A stretch of DNA of 64,000 nucleotides. Source: a virus. Shown here one piece after another: positions 25,620-34,276 of the stretch. The position numbers and the translations under genes were made by a program. The stretch is from the IMG/VR virus record IMGVR_UViG_3300025151_008080, positions 1-64,000 of that record; one strand, given 5' to 3'. Position 1 is the first letter of the stretch. Every line of letters begins with the position of its first letter. Under the pieces are notes generated by a model. The model was not told the origin of the DNA. It worked only from the letters and a program-made list of their open reading frames with translations, and searched no databases.

Positions 25620-26601
25620 ATTTTTAAATTATACCTGGAAATTTATAAAAGAAGAGTATACCGTACCTAACTATGAAACTTACTATTTTGGTCACTTGTG
25701 GGAAAAAGTAGGTTTCGTACCCGATGACTGTCGTAATACTAATTATATACAGCATAATATAGATAAACAAATATTAAACAATTTAAATGATGTATCAATT
25801 ACTAATTATGATATTTTAGATGCAACAACAAAAGAGTTTCATCCTAAAATAAGCAGATATTTACATAATAAAGTAAAAAGTTTTGAGAATAGACTAGATG
25901 TAGTAAAAAAATTAAGGTATAGATACGGACAACATGTGAGTAAACAATTATGTTATGATGTTTGTTGCAATTTCGAAAAAAATAACGATATAACTTTTGA
26001 TATAATAGTTGTAATAAAAACCGATTTTGTCTATAAAAGAAAAAACTGTTATAAAAAACCTGAAAATTACGAACTTGAAAAAATAGAACTATATGATGAC
26101 GTAGAATGTAACTCTAATATTGTTAAAAATGTTACACTATGTTATGAAGAATGGCAATCATATACAAAAATGACAAATAAATACAATGTAACATCCTCAA
26201 CTGAACTACCTGAGCATACTATTTACAATAGATTATTAATGAACGACCATTGGTTAATGGGTAGTAGAGATGCAATGAGTATATATTGTACTAAATGGTT
26301 TGAAACTCATGAATTATTACTGCAAGAACTAAAAGATCAAAACTTTGACCAGAATTATGTAAATATAATTCCTAAAAAATACGGATGCCCCTTTATGATG
26401 CAAGGGGAAATAGGTTTAAAAAACAATATTACACTAAAACGAACCAACAAACGATTTAAACGAGTAGTGTTGCTTAATAACTGTAAAGAAAAATTCTTAC
26501 CTAATGGTAAAAACGGTAGAGAAGTAATACATAATCAACTTAGAGATATACAAACAGAGCAATTGTATATAGAGAATAGATTACAAGAAATATTTTCTTA
26601 G
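25582..26601 (+). CDS. Putative glycosyltransferase of the GQPRF-type family, copy 3
   Basis: A 339-residue protein beginning MKKIAVLIHGQPRFLNYT with YYFGHLWEKVG, YGQHVSKQLCYDV, IIVVIKTDFVYKR and LLMNDHWLMGSRDAM. An alternative ATG two codons earlier (25576) exists; the one used here lines up with the other copies. It overlaps the GT25 gene by 38 bases. It ends the rightward block and converges on the gene at 26604. Confidence 0.55.
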   Translation: MKKIAVLIHGQPRFLNYTWKFIKEEYTVPNYETYYFGHLWEKVGFVPDDCRNTNYIQHNIDKQILNNLNDVSITNYDILDATTKEFHPKISRYLHNKVKSFENRLDVVKKLRYRYGQHVSKQLCYDVCCNFEKNNDITFDIIVVIKTDFVYKRKNCYKKPENYELEKIELYDDVECNSNIVKNVTLCYEEWQSYTKMTNKYNVTSSTELPEHTIYNRLLMNDHWLMGSRDAMSIYCTKWFETHELLLQELKDQNFDQNYVNIIPKKYGCPFMMQGEIGLKNNITLKRTNKRFKRVVLLNNCKEKFLPNGKNGREVIHNQLRDIQTEQLYIENRLQEIFS

Positions 26602-26603
26602 CT

Positions 26604-27317
26604 CTATCTAAAGCTAAATTTGAGCGGTATATTACCATGTACTCGGACATTGCGAGAAATCATATGTTCGTAAATAATTGAATGCTCACTACCATCTAAT
26701 TTAGGTACTTTATCTAAACAAAGAGGGAATAAGTCAAACACAATATCAAACACATAAGGCCTAGCCAACATAACACACCAATCAGTATGAGTGTTACCTC
26801 GCTCGTCTGATCTAATCCATGGAACAAACAAAATATTTGTACAGTTTCTTTTATTGTGAGTATCATATTTAGATAATTTTGTTAAAACGTAATCTATATT
26901 AGATATAAAATCTTTTAAAACTATATCACACCGAGATCTAATAACAAAATCATACACCCGGTTAGTCTTTTTACGCAAAAGGTGAGACTCTCGCATACTA
27001 TAAAATTGAGATAAGCATGTATAATTAGTTGTTTTAATTTTATTAACAAAATCTGCTGAAAGTGCATCACGAAATTTAATGTGCTTTTTAGCGAAAAAAT
27101 TAATTACAGGATCTAATACTTGTTGACTGTCAATAATATAATCAACCGGTTTGTATAAATTAATATACTCTTCTGCTAACGAGGACTCCCATGTGTGTAT
27201 ATAGGTATCAATATTAATACCTTTAGAACGCCACTTATCTAATGTTTTTAGGGTATCAATGCCGTCTTTATAACTATCAGCTAGGCCAGATATACATAAA
27301 GCGATGTTGTTATTCAT
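26604..27317 (-). CDS. Diverged member of the GQPRF-type transferase family
   Basis: A 237-residue protein with IALCISGLADSYKDG, IDTYIHTWESSLAEEY, LYKPVDYIID, LSQFYSMRESHLL and YDFVIRSRCDIVLKD. The order (N-terminal strand, HTW, KP, YS, R-x-R-x-D-x-x-L) is that of the three rightward copies, but shorter and without GQPRF. Probably a glycosyltransferase. It shares a short leftward block with the 248-residue unknown upstream (one base apart). Confidence 0.5.
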   Translation of the reverse strand: MNNNIALCISGLADSYKDGIDTLKTLDKWRSKGINIDTYIHTWESSLAEEYINLYKPVDYIIDSQQVLDPVINFFAKKHIKFRDALSADFVNKIKTTNYTCLSQFYSMRESHLLRKKTNRVYDFVIRSRCDIVLKDFISNIDYVLTKLSKYDTHNKRNCTNILFVPWIRSDERGNTHTDWCVMLARPYVFDIVFDLFPLCLDKVPKLDGSEHSIIYEHMISRNVRVHGNIPLKFSFR

Positions 27318-27318
27318 T

Positions 27319-28065
27319 TTATATTAAAGAATTATATATTTTTTTAAAACTATCTACCAATGGGTGTGCATTATTTACGTAGTGTAAATTTTTAATATAA
27401 TTTGTAGTAAAATCTTTAAAGTTATATACATTTAAAGACTTTTTATTATGAATCATATTATATAAACCAGATAAACTAGTTAAATGATAAAATTGAGTAG
27501 TAATAACTTGCTCAGTAAAATGAACCGGAATAGAGTTATTCTCAATAAGCGTATCATAAAACGTATGATCTTTTTCCCATATTTTTTTCTCTCTAAAGTC
27601 AAAATCGTTATTAGTGTTATTAATGAATGTATGATTAGATTGAATAGATCTTAATTTGTTGTTTTTATAAAAGCTAGATCTAGTTTTTGATTTACTCCCT
27701 CTTCTCATATTAATACAATCTATATGAGAATAAAAAAAGACATTTAAACCGGGGTTGGTAATAGGTATTTTATATACAATATCATCATCATCTTGTTGAT
27801 ACAAAAGAACTTTTTTATTTTTAGAAAAAAAATCTTTACACTGAGTATCGTCTAGTAAAACAACATCAAACATCTCTGTCAAATAACTAATTACAACATT
27901 TCTTATTTTTTGTCTGAAGGTAAAATAATTTATCTTTAGGTTTTTATTCCATATATCTAATATCGTATAAAAAACATCTTCCTTTTGAGAGCTAGTAAAA
28001 AAGAAAGGTGGTTTAGTTTTGAGCCAGTAATTTTCTTCCCCTCTTATATGACACACTGTTACCAT
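27319..28065 (-). CDS. Hypothetical island protein
   Basis: A 248-residue, AT-rich gene product with VVLLDDTQCKDFF and an acidic run (YQQDDDDIVYKIPIT) that might bind a metal-sugar complex, followed by a basic Ser/Arg/Asn stretch. Some Rhamno_transf-like transferases have a similar acidic run, but I see no firm family match. Being embedded between methyltransferase and transferase genes, a sugar role is plausible only by context. Confidence 0.4.
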   Translation of the reverse strand: MVTVCHIRGEENYWLKTKPPFFFTSSQKEDVFYTILDIWNKNLKINYFTFRQKIRNVVISYLTEMFDVVLLDDTQCKDFFSKNKKVLLYQQDDDDIVYKIPITNPGLNVFFYSHIDCINMRRGSKSKTRSSFYKNNKLRSIQSNHTFINNTNNDFDFREKKIWEKDHTFYDTLIENNSIPVHFTEQVITTQFYHLTSLSGLYNMIHNKKSLNVYNFKDFTTNYIKNLHYVNNAHPLVDSFKKIYNSLI

Positions 28066-28598
28066 TATTTTTTAATACCCCAAAAATATAAGTCTGTTAT
28101 GTGTTCGTTTACAGAAAACGCATAACTATTAAAACTGTTATCAACATTAATAACATTTCTCACATCGTTTTCAGTTAGATTTTTATAATAGTTAGCCCAC
28201 TCGTTAGTAAGTAGCGGAGCATTCTCAGGAGTATTGTTAATTGTACCATGTTCATGACGGTTTGTTGATGCGCAAGTAAATAAAAACAACCCACCAGGTT
28301 TTAATAAAAAATTTACAATATGTTTTAAGCTTTCTTGATAAAACATATCATGCTCAAAGCACTCTGTACTTATAACAACATCAAATTTTTTATCTGGATT
28401 ATATTTGTGAGTAGGAGACACAACATCTACGTTTTTTCCAACACCAACATCAATACCAATGTATGTACATCTTTTGAATAGGTATCTGTTGGTACCATTT
28501 ACATCTAAAGACCCACAATCTAAGACGGTTTTTTCTACAAAAAAAGTAGGATGTTGTTCCCTTACTAATTTACAAAAATTTTTTTGTTCACGATGCAT
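28065..28598 (-). CDS. Class I SAM-dependent methyltransferase (Methyltransf_11 type)
   Basis: The 177-residue protein has VLDCGSLDVNGTNRYLF (motif I variant), YIGIDVGVGKNVDVV (motif II), FDVVISTECFEHD (motif IV) and HIVNFLLKPGGLFLFTCA (motif V/VI). The TECFEHD signature is typical of small-molecule or sugar methyltransferases. It overlaps the GT32 gene upstream by 11 bases. Confidence 0.82.
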   Translation of the reverse strand: MHREQKNFCKLVREQHPTFFVEKTVLDCGSLDVNGTNRYLFKRCTYIGIDVGVGKNVDVVSPTHKYNPDKKFDVVISTECFEHDMFYQESLKHIVNFLLKPGGLFLFTCASTNRHEHGTINNTPENAPLLTNEWANYYKNLTENDVRNVINVDNSFNSYAFSVNEHITDLYFWGIKK

Positions 28599-29391
28599 AA
28601 AGTTTATGTAATTTTAACATTATTTTACCGAATAATGTATGACTATTGTTATTTATCCAATCCCAGTTTTTTATTTTTTTATATAAATGATGAGAGGTAG
28701 TAGACCAATAATGTAACGTTATGAGCTTTTCAGGTATATTATAATTGTCAATAAAAATTTTATTAACTTCAGTCCAGTGAGGGGTAAAAAAGTATTCAGG
28801 AGATAAAATCTTAATACGACCATTATTTTTAAATTTTTCATCAGCAATTTTTTTAGGTAAAAAAATTGAAGCCTCAGCCCAACCTTTAGGCTTGAACCAT
28901 TTTTCGTAAAGTTTTAACCACTCTGTAAAAAAATCGCTACCTGGTTCAGTGAGTAATACGGCATTACATATACCTTTATAATTTTCTTTATCTACAATAC
29001 CTTTTTTACAAGCATACTCTAATCCTAGAACAGTCTTATATTGTAATAATTCTTTATACGGCCTGATGGATATAGTATCTATATCCATATATATTCCACC
29101 TACTTTATAAAGTATGTCCATTCTTAATTTATCTGCTCGATGGGTTGTCTTTTCTATAGTGTGTCGGCCAATATGAGTAGGTAAATCTACCTTAACAAAT
29201 TCTACTACAGATATTTCTTTTAATTTATCCCACCAAATACCGTAAGGTTGATAATAATAGTAAATATAAATTTTTTCAGGATTATTTACTAAATAAGAAG
29301 AAAATATAGAAAGATAATAAGGGAATATAAATTCTTTCTTACTATTACTTTCTTCCATGCCATATATAAAATGTATTATATTAGGTATCAT
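28588..29391 (-). CDS. GT32-family glycosyltransferase
   Basis: The 267-residue protein carries the GT32 DXD sugar-binding region: RADKLRMDILYKVGGIYMDIDT (DID around residues 99-101), followed by ISIRPYKELL. IPNIIHFIYG at the N-terminus is the usual opening strand. Members add mannose, galactose or glucose in capsule and O-antigen synthesis. It overlaps the CMP-sugar synthetase-like gene by four bases. Confidence 0.85.
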   Translation of the reverse strand: MIPNIIHFIYGMEESNSKKEFIFPYYLSIFSSYLVNNPEKIYIYYYYQPYGIWWDKLKEISVVEFVKVDLPTHIGRHTIEKTTHRADKLRMDILYKVGGIYMDIDTISIRPYKELLQYKTVLGLEYACKKGIVDKENYKGICNAVLLTEPGSDFFTEWLKLYEKWFKPKGWAEASIFLPKKIADEKFKNNGRIKILSPEYFFTPHWTEVNKIFIDNYNIPEKLITLHYWSTTSHHLYKKIKNWDWINNNSHTLFGKIMLKLHKLYAS

Positions 29392-30032
29392 ACATATTGG
29401 CTTGCTACATTAAAATCTTCTTGCGTATCTAAATCAATACACTCTTTTCTGTCCCTTATAATATAAAAGTATGGATTAGCACCTACCCTACATCTATACC
29501 GCTCGTAGGCTCGTTTAGATATACCATATAAACCTGTTGTCTCTTTTATAACCGGTGTCGCATCTTGCGATCTCGGTAAAATATTAGGCTGATAATTAAC
29601 TGGTTGATCTTTATGCCAAAACCAACCATATTCTTCCGTAGCGGTAAGTATAGAATCATGCTTTGAACTATGAGTTAACTTATCTACACAGTCTCTAATA
29701 GTCTCAGGTTTTAAAAACGGAGCTGTAGCATATAATTGAAAATAAAAATCATAAGAATCTATAAAATCTATATCATAATGAAAAACATCATTACCATTAG
29801 CCGTATCTAGTGTGAGTTCCGGTTTTCGATCAATCCATTTTATTTTATTTTGAAAACAATATCCTTTTATATCTTCACTATCAGTATCTACGTATATATT
29901 ATCAAAGCACTCTGCTTGGATACAATGATCTATAATATATTTATAAAGAGGTTTATCCCCTAAAAGTTTAAAGTTTTTATCTTTAACTCTTGTAGAATTA
30001 CTTTTAATAGGTATAGTAGCGGCTATTTTCAT
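29388..30032 (-). CDS. Cytidylyltransferase, CMP-sialic-acid synthetase-like
   Basis: A 214-residue nucleotidyltransferase: KIAATIPIKSNSTRVKDKNF (CTP-binding loop with R-x-K-x-K), NIYVDTDSEDI, LYATAPFLKPETI, and a late ECIDLDTQEDF. This is the NeuA/KdsB/legionaminate-type fold that makes CMP-activated ulosonic acids. The ATG at 30032 is preferred to one at 30056 because the fold begins at MKIAATIPIK. If active it would activate a sialic-acid-like sugar for one of the island transferases, but no NeuB/NeuC homologue is visible, so the sugar would have to come from the host or from outside this window. Confidence 0.8.
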   Translation of the reverse strand: MKIAATIPIKSNSTRVKDKNFKLLGDKPLYKYIIDHCIQAECFDNIYVDTDSEDIKGYCFQNKIKWIDRKPELTLDTANGNDVFHYDIDFIDSYDFYFQLYATAPFLKPETIRDCVDKLTHSSKHDSILTATEEYGWFWHKDQPVNYQPNILPRSQDATPVIKETTGLYGISKRAYERYRCRVGANPYFYIIRDRKECIDLDTQEDFNVASQYV

Positions 30033-30086
30033 TTTAATTTTTGTATAATAAAGCAATTACCTTATTTGTAGTCATCTGCGAATAAC

Positions 30087-30683
30087 TTATACAATACCGT
30101 TGAAAGGTATTGTCTCATCATTAAAATAAACAATAAGAAAGTCGTCATACCTATGAGTGTTATCAGCAACATTTAAACGGTTTCTTGAATCTATATATAT
30201 TAGATCTCTGTCGTGAGCTAGTAACTTATAAAGGGTCTCGACAGATTCAATATCTTCTATAAAAAACATACCACCAGGTGTTAGTCTATGTTTAAATTTT
30301 TTAATAAAATTTAACTGATCAGCATATGTATGAGAACCATCTTCAATGATAATATCAAACTTTATATCTTTAATCGGACTATCATCTATAGTGTTAATAT
30401 CAAAATTATGTATGTTTACTCTTTCTGTAAACTCTTTATTATTAATTTTTTCTTGTAGTTTAGGTCTAATATCAATATCTACACCATAAATGTTAGTCTC
30501 TTTATTTTGAAAAAAATTATCCCATAATACCATGGAATTACCGTCATATAAACCAATCTCTAAAAAATTAAGCTTTTTATCTTGATAAGAATTAAAAAAT
30601 TTATCGTATATATTAAGAAAATAATGGGTATACGCTTTATCTGTATTATATTTACAGTTATTATAACAATCTATTAATTTCAT
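30087..30683 (-). CDS. Macrocin/cephalosporin-hydroxylase-like methyltransferase
   Basis: A 198-residue protein with LNFLEIGLYDGNSMVLW, IYGVDIDIRP, FDIIIEDGSHTYADQLNFIKKF and GGMFFIEDIE. EDGSHTYADQ is the pattern of CmcI/macrocin O-methyltransferase-like enzymes, which use Mg2+ and SAM to methylate sugar hydroxyls. It overlaps the GT2/GT92-like gene upstream by 23 bases. Confidence 0.75.
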   Translation of the reverse strand: MKLIDCYNNCKYNTDKAYTHYFLNIYDKFFNSYQDKKLNFLEIGLYDGNSMVLWDNFFQNKETNIYGVDIDIRPKLQEKINNKEFTERVNIHNFDINTIDDSPIKDIKFDIIIEDGSHTYADQLNFIKKFKHRLTPGGMFFIEDIESVETLYKLLAHDRDLIYIDSRNRLNVADNTHRYDDFLIVYFNDETIPFNGIV

Positions 30684-31413
30684 GAGTTAAATCTTCTATA
30701 TAAGGTAAGTAATTTTTATGTTTTTGTCCGAGTTCACTGTTATTGAAGTGATGTTGGAACCCTAAATTTAGTTTTTTATCTCTTTTTGAAACTTTATTAC
30801 TTATTTGAGTTTTTCTTTTTAGTAATGTCTCATTAAAAGGAGAATAACCGTACCATAAAATAGCGGCTTTATCAACCGTCTCTTGATTCCAGTAATGACG
30901 CCCTGTAGGGTAAGTAACATTAATTTGATGCATACTTCTTGGAGATCTATTAATGTAAATTTGATCTGGTTTATTTACATCTACATTAATAATTCCATGA
31001 GATCTTTGTTCGTATATTGGCTTGTTTATAGATATATCTTTACCGATATTTTCTTCTATATCTATCATTGGTATAGATTTAACAAAAAACTGCTCTGAAT
31101 GTTGGTCGCATAATGTATCAATATCTCCAATTAAAAACTCTGTTACATTAAGACACATTTTCCACCCAGGTATTCGTCTTTCGAACGATTCTACTTCTCT
31201 ATCTAACCGTTCTGCGTCAAATTCTGGTTCTTTTGTATCTATGATTAACCATTGCTTTTCATCTGGACAATATTCTCTAATAATATCTACAGAATTATCT
31301 GTAGAGTTATAATTTATAAAAACCCCTCTGTCAAATATCTCAAGATGATGTTTAACAAAAAAAGGCAATAAATATTCTTCATTATAAAAATGACATAGTA
31401 GAGTTTTATTCAT
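30661..31413 (-). CDS. GT2/GT92-like glycosyltransferase
   Basis: The 250-residue protein begins KTLLCHFYNEEYLLPFFVKHH and continues FINYNSTDNSVDII, FLIGDIDTLC; these are the family 2 substructures seen in the Glyco_tranf_2_4 / GT92 group. GDID is the candidate metal motif. The C-terminus (RSHGIINVDVNK) carries residues of the acceptor side. Shares one base with the radical SAM gene downstream. Confidence 0.65.
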   Translation of the reverse strand: MNKTLLCHFYNEEYLLPFFVKHHLEIFDRGVFINYNSTDNSVDIIREYCPDEKQWLIIDTKEPEFDAERLDREVESFERRIPGWKMCLNVTEFLIGDIDTLCDQHSEQFFVKSIPMIDIEENIGKDISINKPIYEQRSHGIINVDVNKPDQIYINRSPRSMHQINVTYPTGRHYWNQETVDKAAILWYGYSPFNETLLKRKTQISNKVSKRDKKLNLGFQHHFNNSELGQKHKNYLPYIEDLTHEINRLL

Positions 31414-32282
31414 TAATTTAAAAATTCTTCAGGTGTTAAATCTATTTTACATGTTTTACATATACCGGTTTTTGGGGAAATATCTTTAAGAGAATTTCTC
31501 CAAAGATCGTATTTTTTACTAGCATATATATCCCATAAAAAATCATCGTTAACATTACCAGTTTTACCATTGGAGTGCTCTTTAACGTCAGATCTCGTAT
31601 TACAACAAACCATCACACTACCGTTGTAATCTATATACATATTATTGAATGGTTGTTTGCAGGGTTTTGTTCTAATATAATTATTATTGTCTTTAATAAC
31701 TTCTTCCGTACGTCCTGTACCTTCTAAACTAAAATTCCTAGCGCGAAGATGAACTTTTATTCCGGGTATTTCAATTTTATATTCTATACGTTGATTATCA
31801 ATATCGCTAATAACGCTGTATGGTACGTTTAATTGTTCCATTTTATTAATCATTTTTTCTTTCATTTTTTTATGATTATATTTTTCGTTATTACTTAAAT
31901 ATTGTTGGATAAAAAGCTCATTCAACCCACTGTCTCTTAGTTCTTCTATATAATTAGAATCTTTTATATAATCTCCGTTAGTGTTAGTTCGTAATTTGCA
32001 GTCTGGTAATTTTTGTCTAGCTTCTTGCAATCTGGATAAAATAACATCTTTATGAGAGAGCGGTTCATTATACCTACTGTAGGTTATTTCTTGGTCGTAT
32101 TTTATTTCTTTAAGTTGATTAATAATACTGAAATACATTTCATCTGACATAAATGTAATATCATTAATTCTATCTATATAAGAATTTGGACAAAACCAAC
32201 ACTTTCTATTACAAAAAGAAAAAACTTCTATTTCTATTAGTTTTAATTGTTGTTTAAACCAATTTTTTATATTTGAGTTCAT
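31413..32282 (-). CDS. Radical SAM protein with C-terminal SPASM domain
   Basis: The 289-residue protein has the core cluster motif CNRKCWFC (Cys 24, 28, 31), a strand YSRYNEPLSH, and a C-terminal SPASM-like part with PCKQPFNNMYIDYNGSVMVCC and CKTCK. It shares the SPASM type of cofactor binding with the 20024 gene, but in the usual order. Substrate unknown; radical SAM-SPASM enzymes in such islands usually act on sugars or small peptides. It overlaps the methyltransferase upstream by four bases. Confidence 0.8.
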   Translation of the reverse strand: MNSNIKNWFKQQLKLIEIEVFSFCNRKCWFCPNSYIDRINDITFMSDEMYFSIINQLKEIKYDQEITYSRYNEPLSHKDVILSRLQEARQKLPDCKLRTNTNGDYIKDSNYIEELRDSGLNELFIQQYLSNNEKYNHKKMKEKMINKMEQLNVPYSVISDIDNQRIEYKIEIPGIKVHLRARNFSLEGTGRTEEVIKDNNNYIRTKPCKQPFNNMYIDYNGSVMVCCNTRSDVKEHSNGKTGNVNDDFLWDIYASKKYDLWRNSLKDISPKTGICKTCKIDLTPEEFLN

Positions 32283-32863
32283 GCTTTTCTTTTTATAATT
32301 AACAAACCATTGTTATTTTTAAATTCTTTTTCTAAAACCCAATCTTTATTTTCTAAAAATTCTAATATAGCCGGCATGAGACCGGTTTTTTTATTTTGCG
32401 TATTTATTTTTTTACTTGAAATGGGATCGTAATACTGATCTGTATAACCGAAAACTACAGTGTCGTGAAAAATTATATACTTATTAACCTTATTAGAATG
32501 TCTCGCTAGTTCCTGGGTAAGTTGATCGTATGTATGATATGTATCGATAAACAATAAATCTGTTTGCTCAATATCAACCACTAATGTATCTGCTTGAGTG
32601 AACTTATATTCGATATTATTTTCAGCGGCAAGTTTATACACTGTGTCAAGATCTCCACCATAATGAGTTGGTGGCATAATATCATAAGAATGTAAACGTT
32701 TAGGTTTACCAGCTAAAAAACCATATGATGAAACAATAGCTCTAACTCCAAACTCTGTAACAGTACTACACTTTTCAGTGTATTCTTTTAGTGTAGGTAA
32801 ATGTTCGTTAATATCTGAAGAGATATTGCATAATGAATTATATTTATTTAAAATTTCTTTCAT
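32279..32863 (-). CDS. Class I methyltransferase-like protein
   Basis: A 194-residue protein with VTEFGVRAIVSSYGFL (motif I variant), LHSYDIMPP (motif II), DLLFIDTYHTYDQLTQEL and KYIIFHDTVVFG. The FIDTYHTYDQL-FHDT layout matches SAM methyltransferases of the Methyltransf_24 group, though the glycine loop is reduced. The C-terminal half (LMPAILEFLENKDWVLEKEF) is family-like. Overlaps both neighbouring genes by four bases. Confidence 0.7.
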   Translation of the reverse strand: MKEILNKYNSLCNISSDINEHLPTLKEYTEKCSTVTEFGVRAIVSSYGFLAGKPKRLHSYDIMPPTHYGGDLDTVYKLAAENNIEYKFTQADTLVVDIEQTDLLFIDTYHTYDQLTQELARHSNKVNKYIIFHDTVVFGYTDQYYDPISSKKINTQNKKTGLMPAILEFLENKDWVLEKEFKNNNGLLIIKRKA

Positions 32864-33600
32864 ATTTTATAGTGATCACATAGAGCTGCTCTAATCTTAT
32901 TACAATCTTCAATATCAAACGAAGATGTCAATTTATTTCTACTAACACTTTCATAATGATAACATTCTGCTTTACCGACAAATTTGTGCTTCAAATTATG
33001 TTTGGTACATTTTATACAAAAATCTACATCTTCAAAGCATTTCTTATAAGATATATCTAAACCACCCATATCTAAATATATGGATTTCTTAATCAAAACA
33101 AATGCAAAAGTATTACCTACATTATATTCAGTAGGTAGTTGTTTATTTTTTTGTCTTAAATGTTTGTGAGTTACCTCAGCAGAATTATTATGAATATGGT
33201 GTATATGTCCTCCATGTTGGATAGTATTATCGGAATATAATAACTTACAACCTATAGTACCAATATTACTAGCTGTCTCCTTCCACATTATAGATACTGC
33301 ATCGTTAATTAATTCAATATCATCATTACAAAATAATATAAACTTCTCTTTAACTCTATTGTTGATTATCCAATTGTGGTTTCTAGCAAAATTATAATTT
33401 TTAAATTTAATTAGTTCGACTTTAAAAAGAAAAGTAGAAAGATATTTTTCTAACAAATTAAGCTGATTACTATTTGAACCTGTATCTCCTACATAAAACT
33501 TTAAATTACTATATGTATTTTTTTCTTTAAAAGAGTTTAAACACCTTTCAATATAATCAAAATTATTTTTTGTAAGAATTATAACTCCTATTGATTCCAT
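32860..33600 (-). CDS. GT2-family (rhamnosyltransferase-type) glycosyltransferase
   Basis: The 246-residue protein has IGVIILTKNNFDYIERCLNSF, YVGDTGSNSNQLNLL, FILFCNDDIELIND (NDD motif), GGHIHHIHN, then GGLDISYKKCFEDVDFCIKC with the catalytic ED-x-D. This is the classic GT2 rhamnosyl or galactosyl type and may use a dTDP-sugar made by the rmlB/rmlD-like genes at 59.5-61.4 kb. It overlaps thyX by 13 bases and marks the left boundary of that gene. Confidence 0.85.
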   Translation of the reverse strand: MESIGVIILTKNNFDYIERCLNSFKEKNTYSNLKFYVGDTGSNSNQLNLLEKYLSTFLFKVELIKFKNYNFARNHNWIINNRVKEKFILFCNDDIELINDAVSIMWKETASNIGTIGCKLLYSDNTIQHGGHIHHIHNNSAEVTHKHLRQKNKQLPTEYNVGNTFAFVLIKKSIYLDMGGLDISYKKCFEDVDFCIKCTKHNLKHKFVGKAECYHYESVSRNKLTSSFDIEDCNKIRAALCDHYKI

Positions 33601-34229
33601 TTTAATGCCTTTGCAGTTTCTGGAAAATTATTTACTAATATTTCTTTACACTTCAAGGCAATATCTCGGTGTTCTTTTTGAGTGTCTTGTTGTGATCTAA
33701 GATCTATATAATGAATCCACGAACGAACATTACCTTTCATATATAATGTGGAAGAAGTCGCGAGTGGTAATACCATTCTAGCTTGTTCTTTTGCGACTCC
33801 TTGAGTAATAAGTTTATTATATGTTTGTACTGCGGTATCAATTGCATGTCGTGTTACATTATTAATAACCGGGTCGGTTATTACATCTTCACTTGACTGT
33901 CTGTTTTTTTCAGCTTGTTTACGTAACTCTATTTTTTCGATTTCAGTCGCAACACTATATCTTTGACTAAACTCTTGAAAAGAGAACGAGCGATGTCTTA
34001 ATATTTGCGCTGCTATTGCTCGTGATGTTTTTATTTCTACGCACATATCAACCATCTCAAACGGGGACCAGTGTTTATGCTTAATTAAGTAAGCTAGTAA
34101 ACGAGGAGATGATTCATGATTCATTTGATTTGATGGGTTTGAAACACGAGCACAGTAAGCAATTAACTCTTCTGGTTTGCCCGAAGAAAAAATTCTAGCG
34201 TCAGTAATAGAAACAAGGTTAACTTCCAT
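33588..34229 (-). CDS. thyX: Flavin-dependent thymidylate synthase ThyX
   Basis: The 213-residue enzyme has the ThyX motif RHR-x7-S at residues 78-88 (RHRSFSFQEFS) and the C-terminal RSWIHYIDLR. It makes dTMP from dUMP with FAD, NADPH and methylene-tetrahydrofolate. The length is typical. It is driven by its own promoter with TATAAT six bases before the ATG. It provides dTMP for phage DNA. Confidence 0.95.
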   Translation of the reverse strand: MEVNLVSITDARIFSSGKPEELIAYCARVSNPSNQMNHESSPRLLAYLIKHKHWSPFEMVDMCVEIKTSRAIAAQILRHRSFSFQEFSQRYSVATEIEKIELRKQAEKNRQSSEDVITDPVINNVTRHAIDTAVQTYNKLITQGVAKEQARMVLPLATSSTLYMKGNVRSWIHYIDLRSQQDTQKEHRDIALKCKEILVNNFPETAKALKWNQ

Positions 34230-34235
34230 ACTAAA

Positions 34236-34262
34236 ATTATATGTAAATTACATGAAATGCAA
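34236..34262 (-). promoter_or_regulatory. Early sigma70-like promoter of thyX
   Basis: Minus strand: TTGCAT (34257-34262), 15-base spacer, TATAAT (34236-34241), six bases to the ATG at 34229. The minus-35 is weaker than in the other cases. Confidence 0.55.
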
Positions 34263-34276
34263 ATAAATATTTACGT

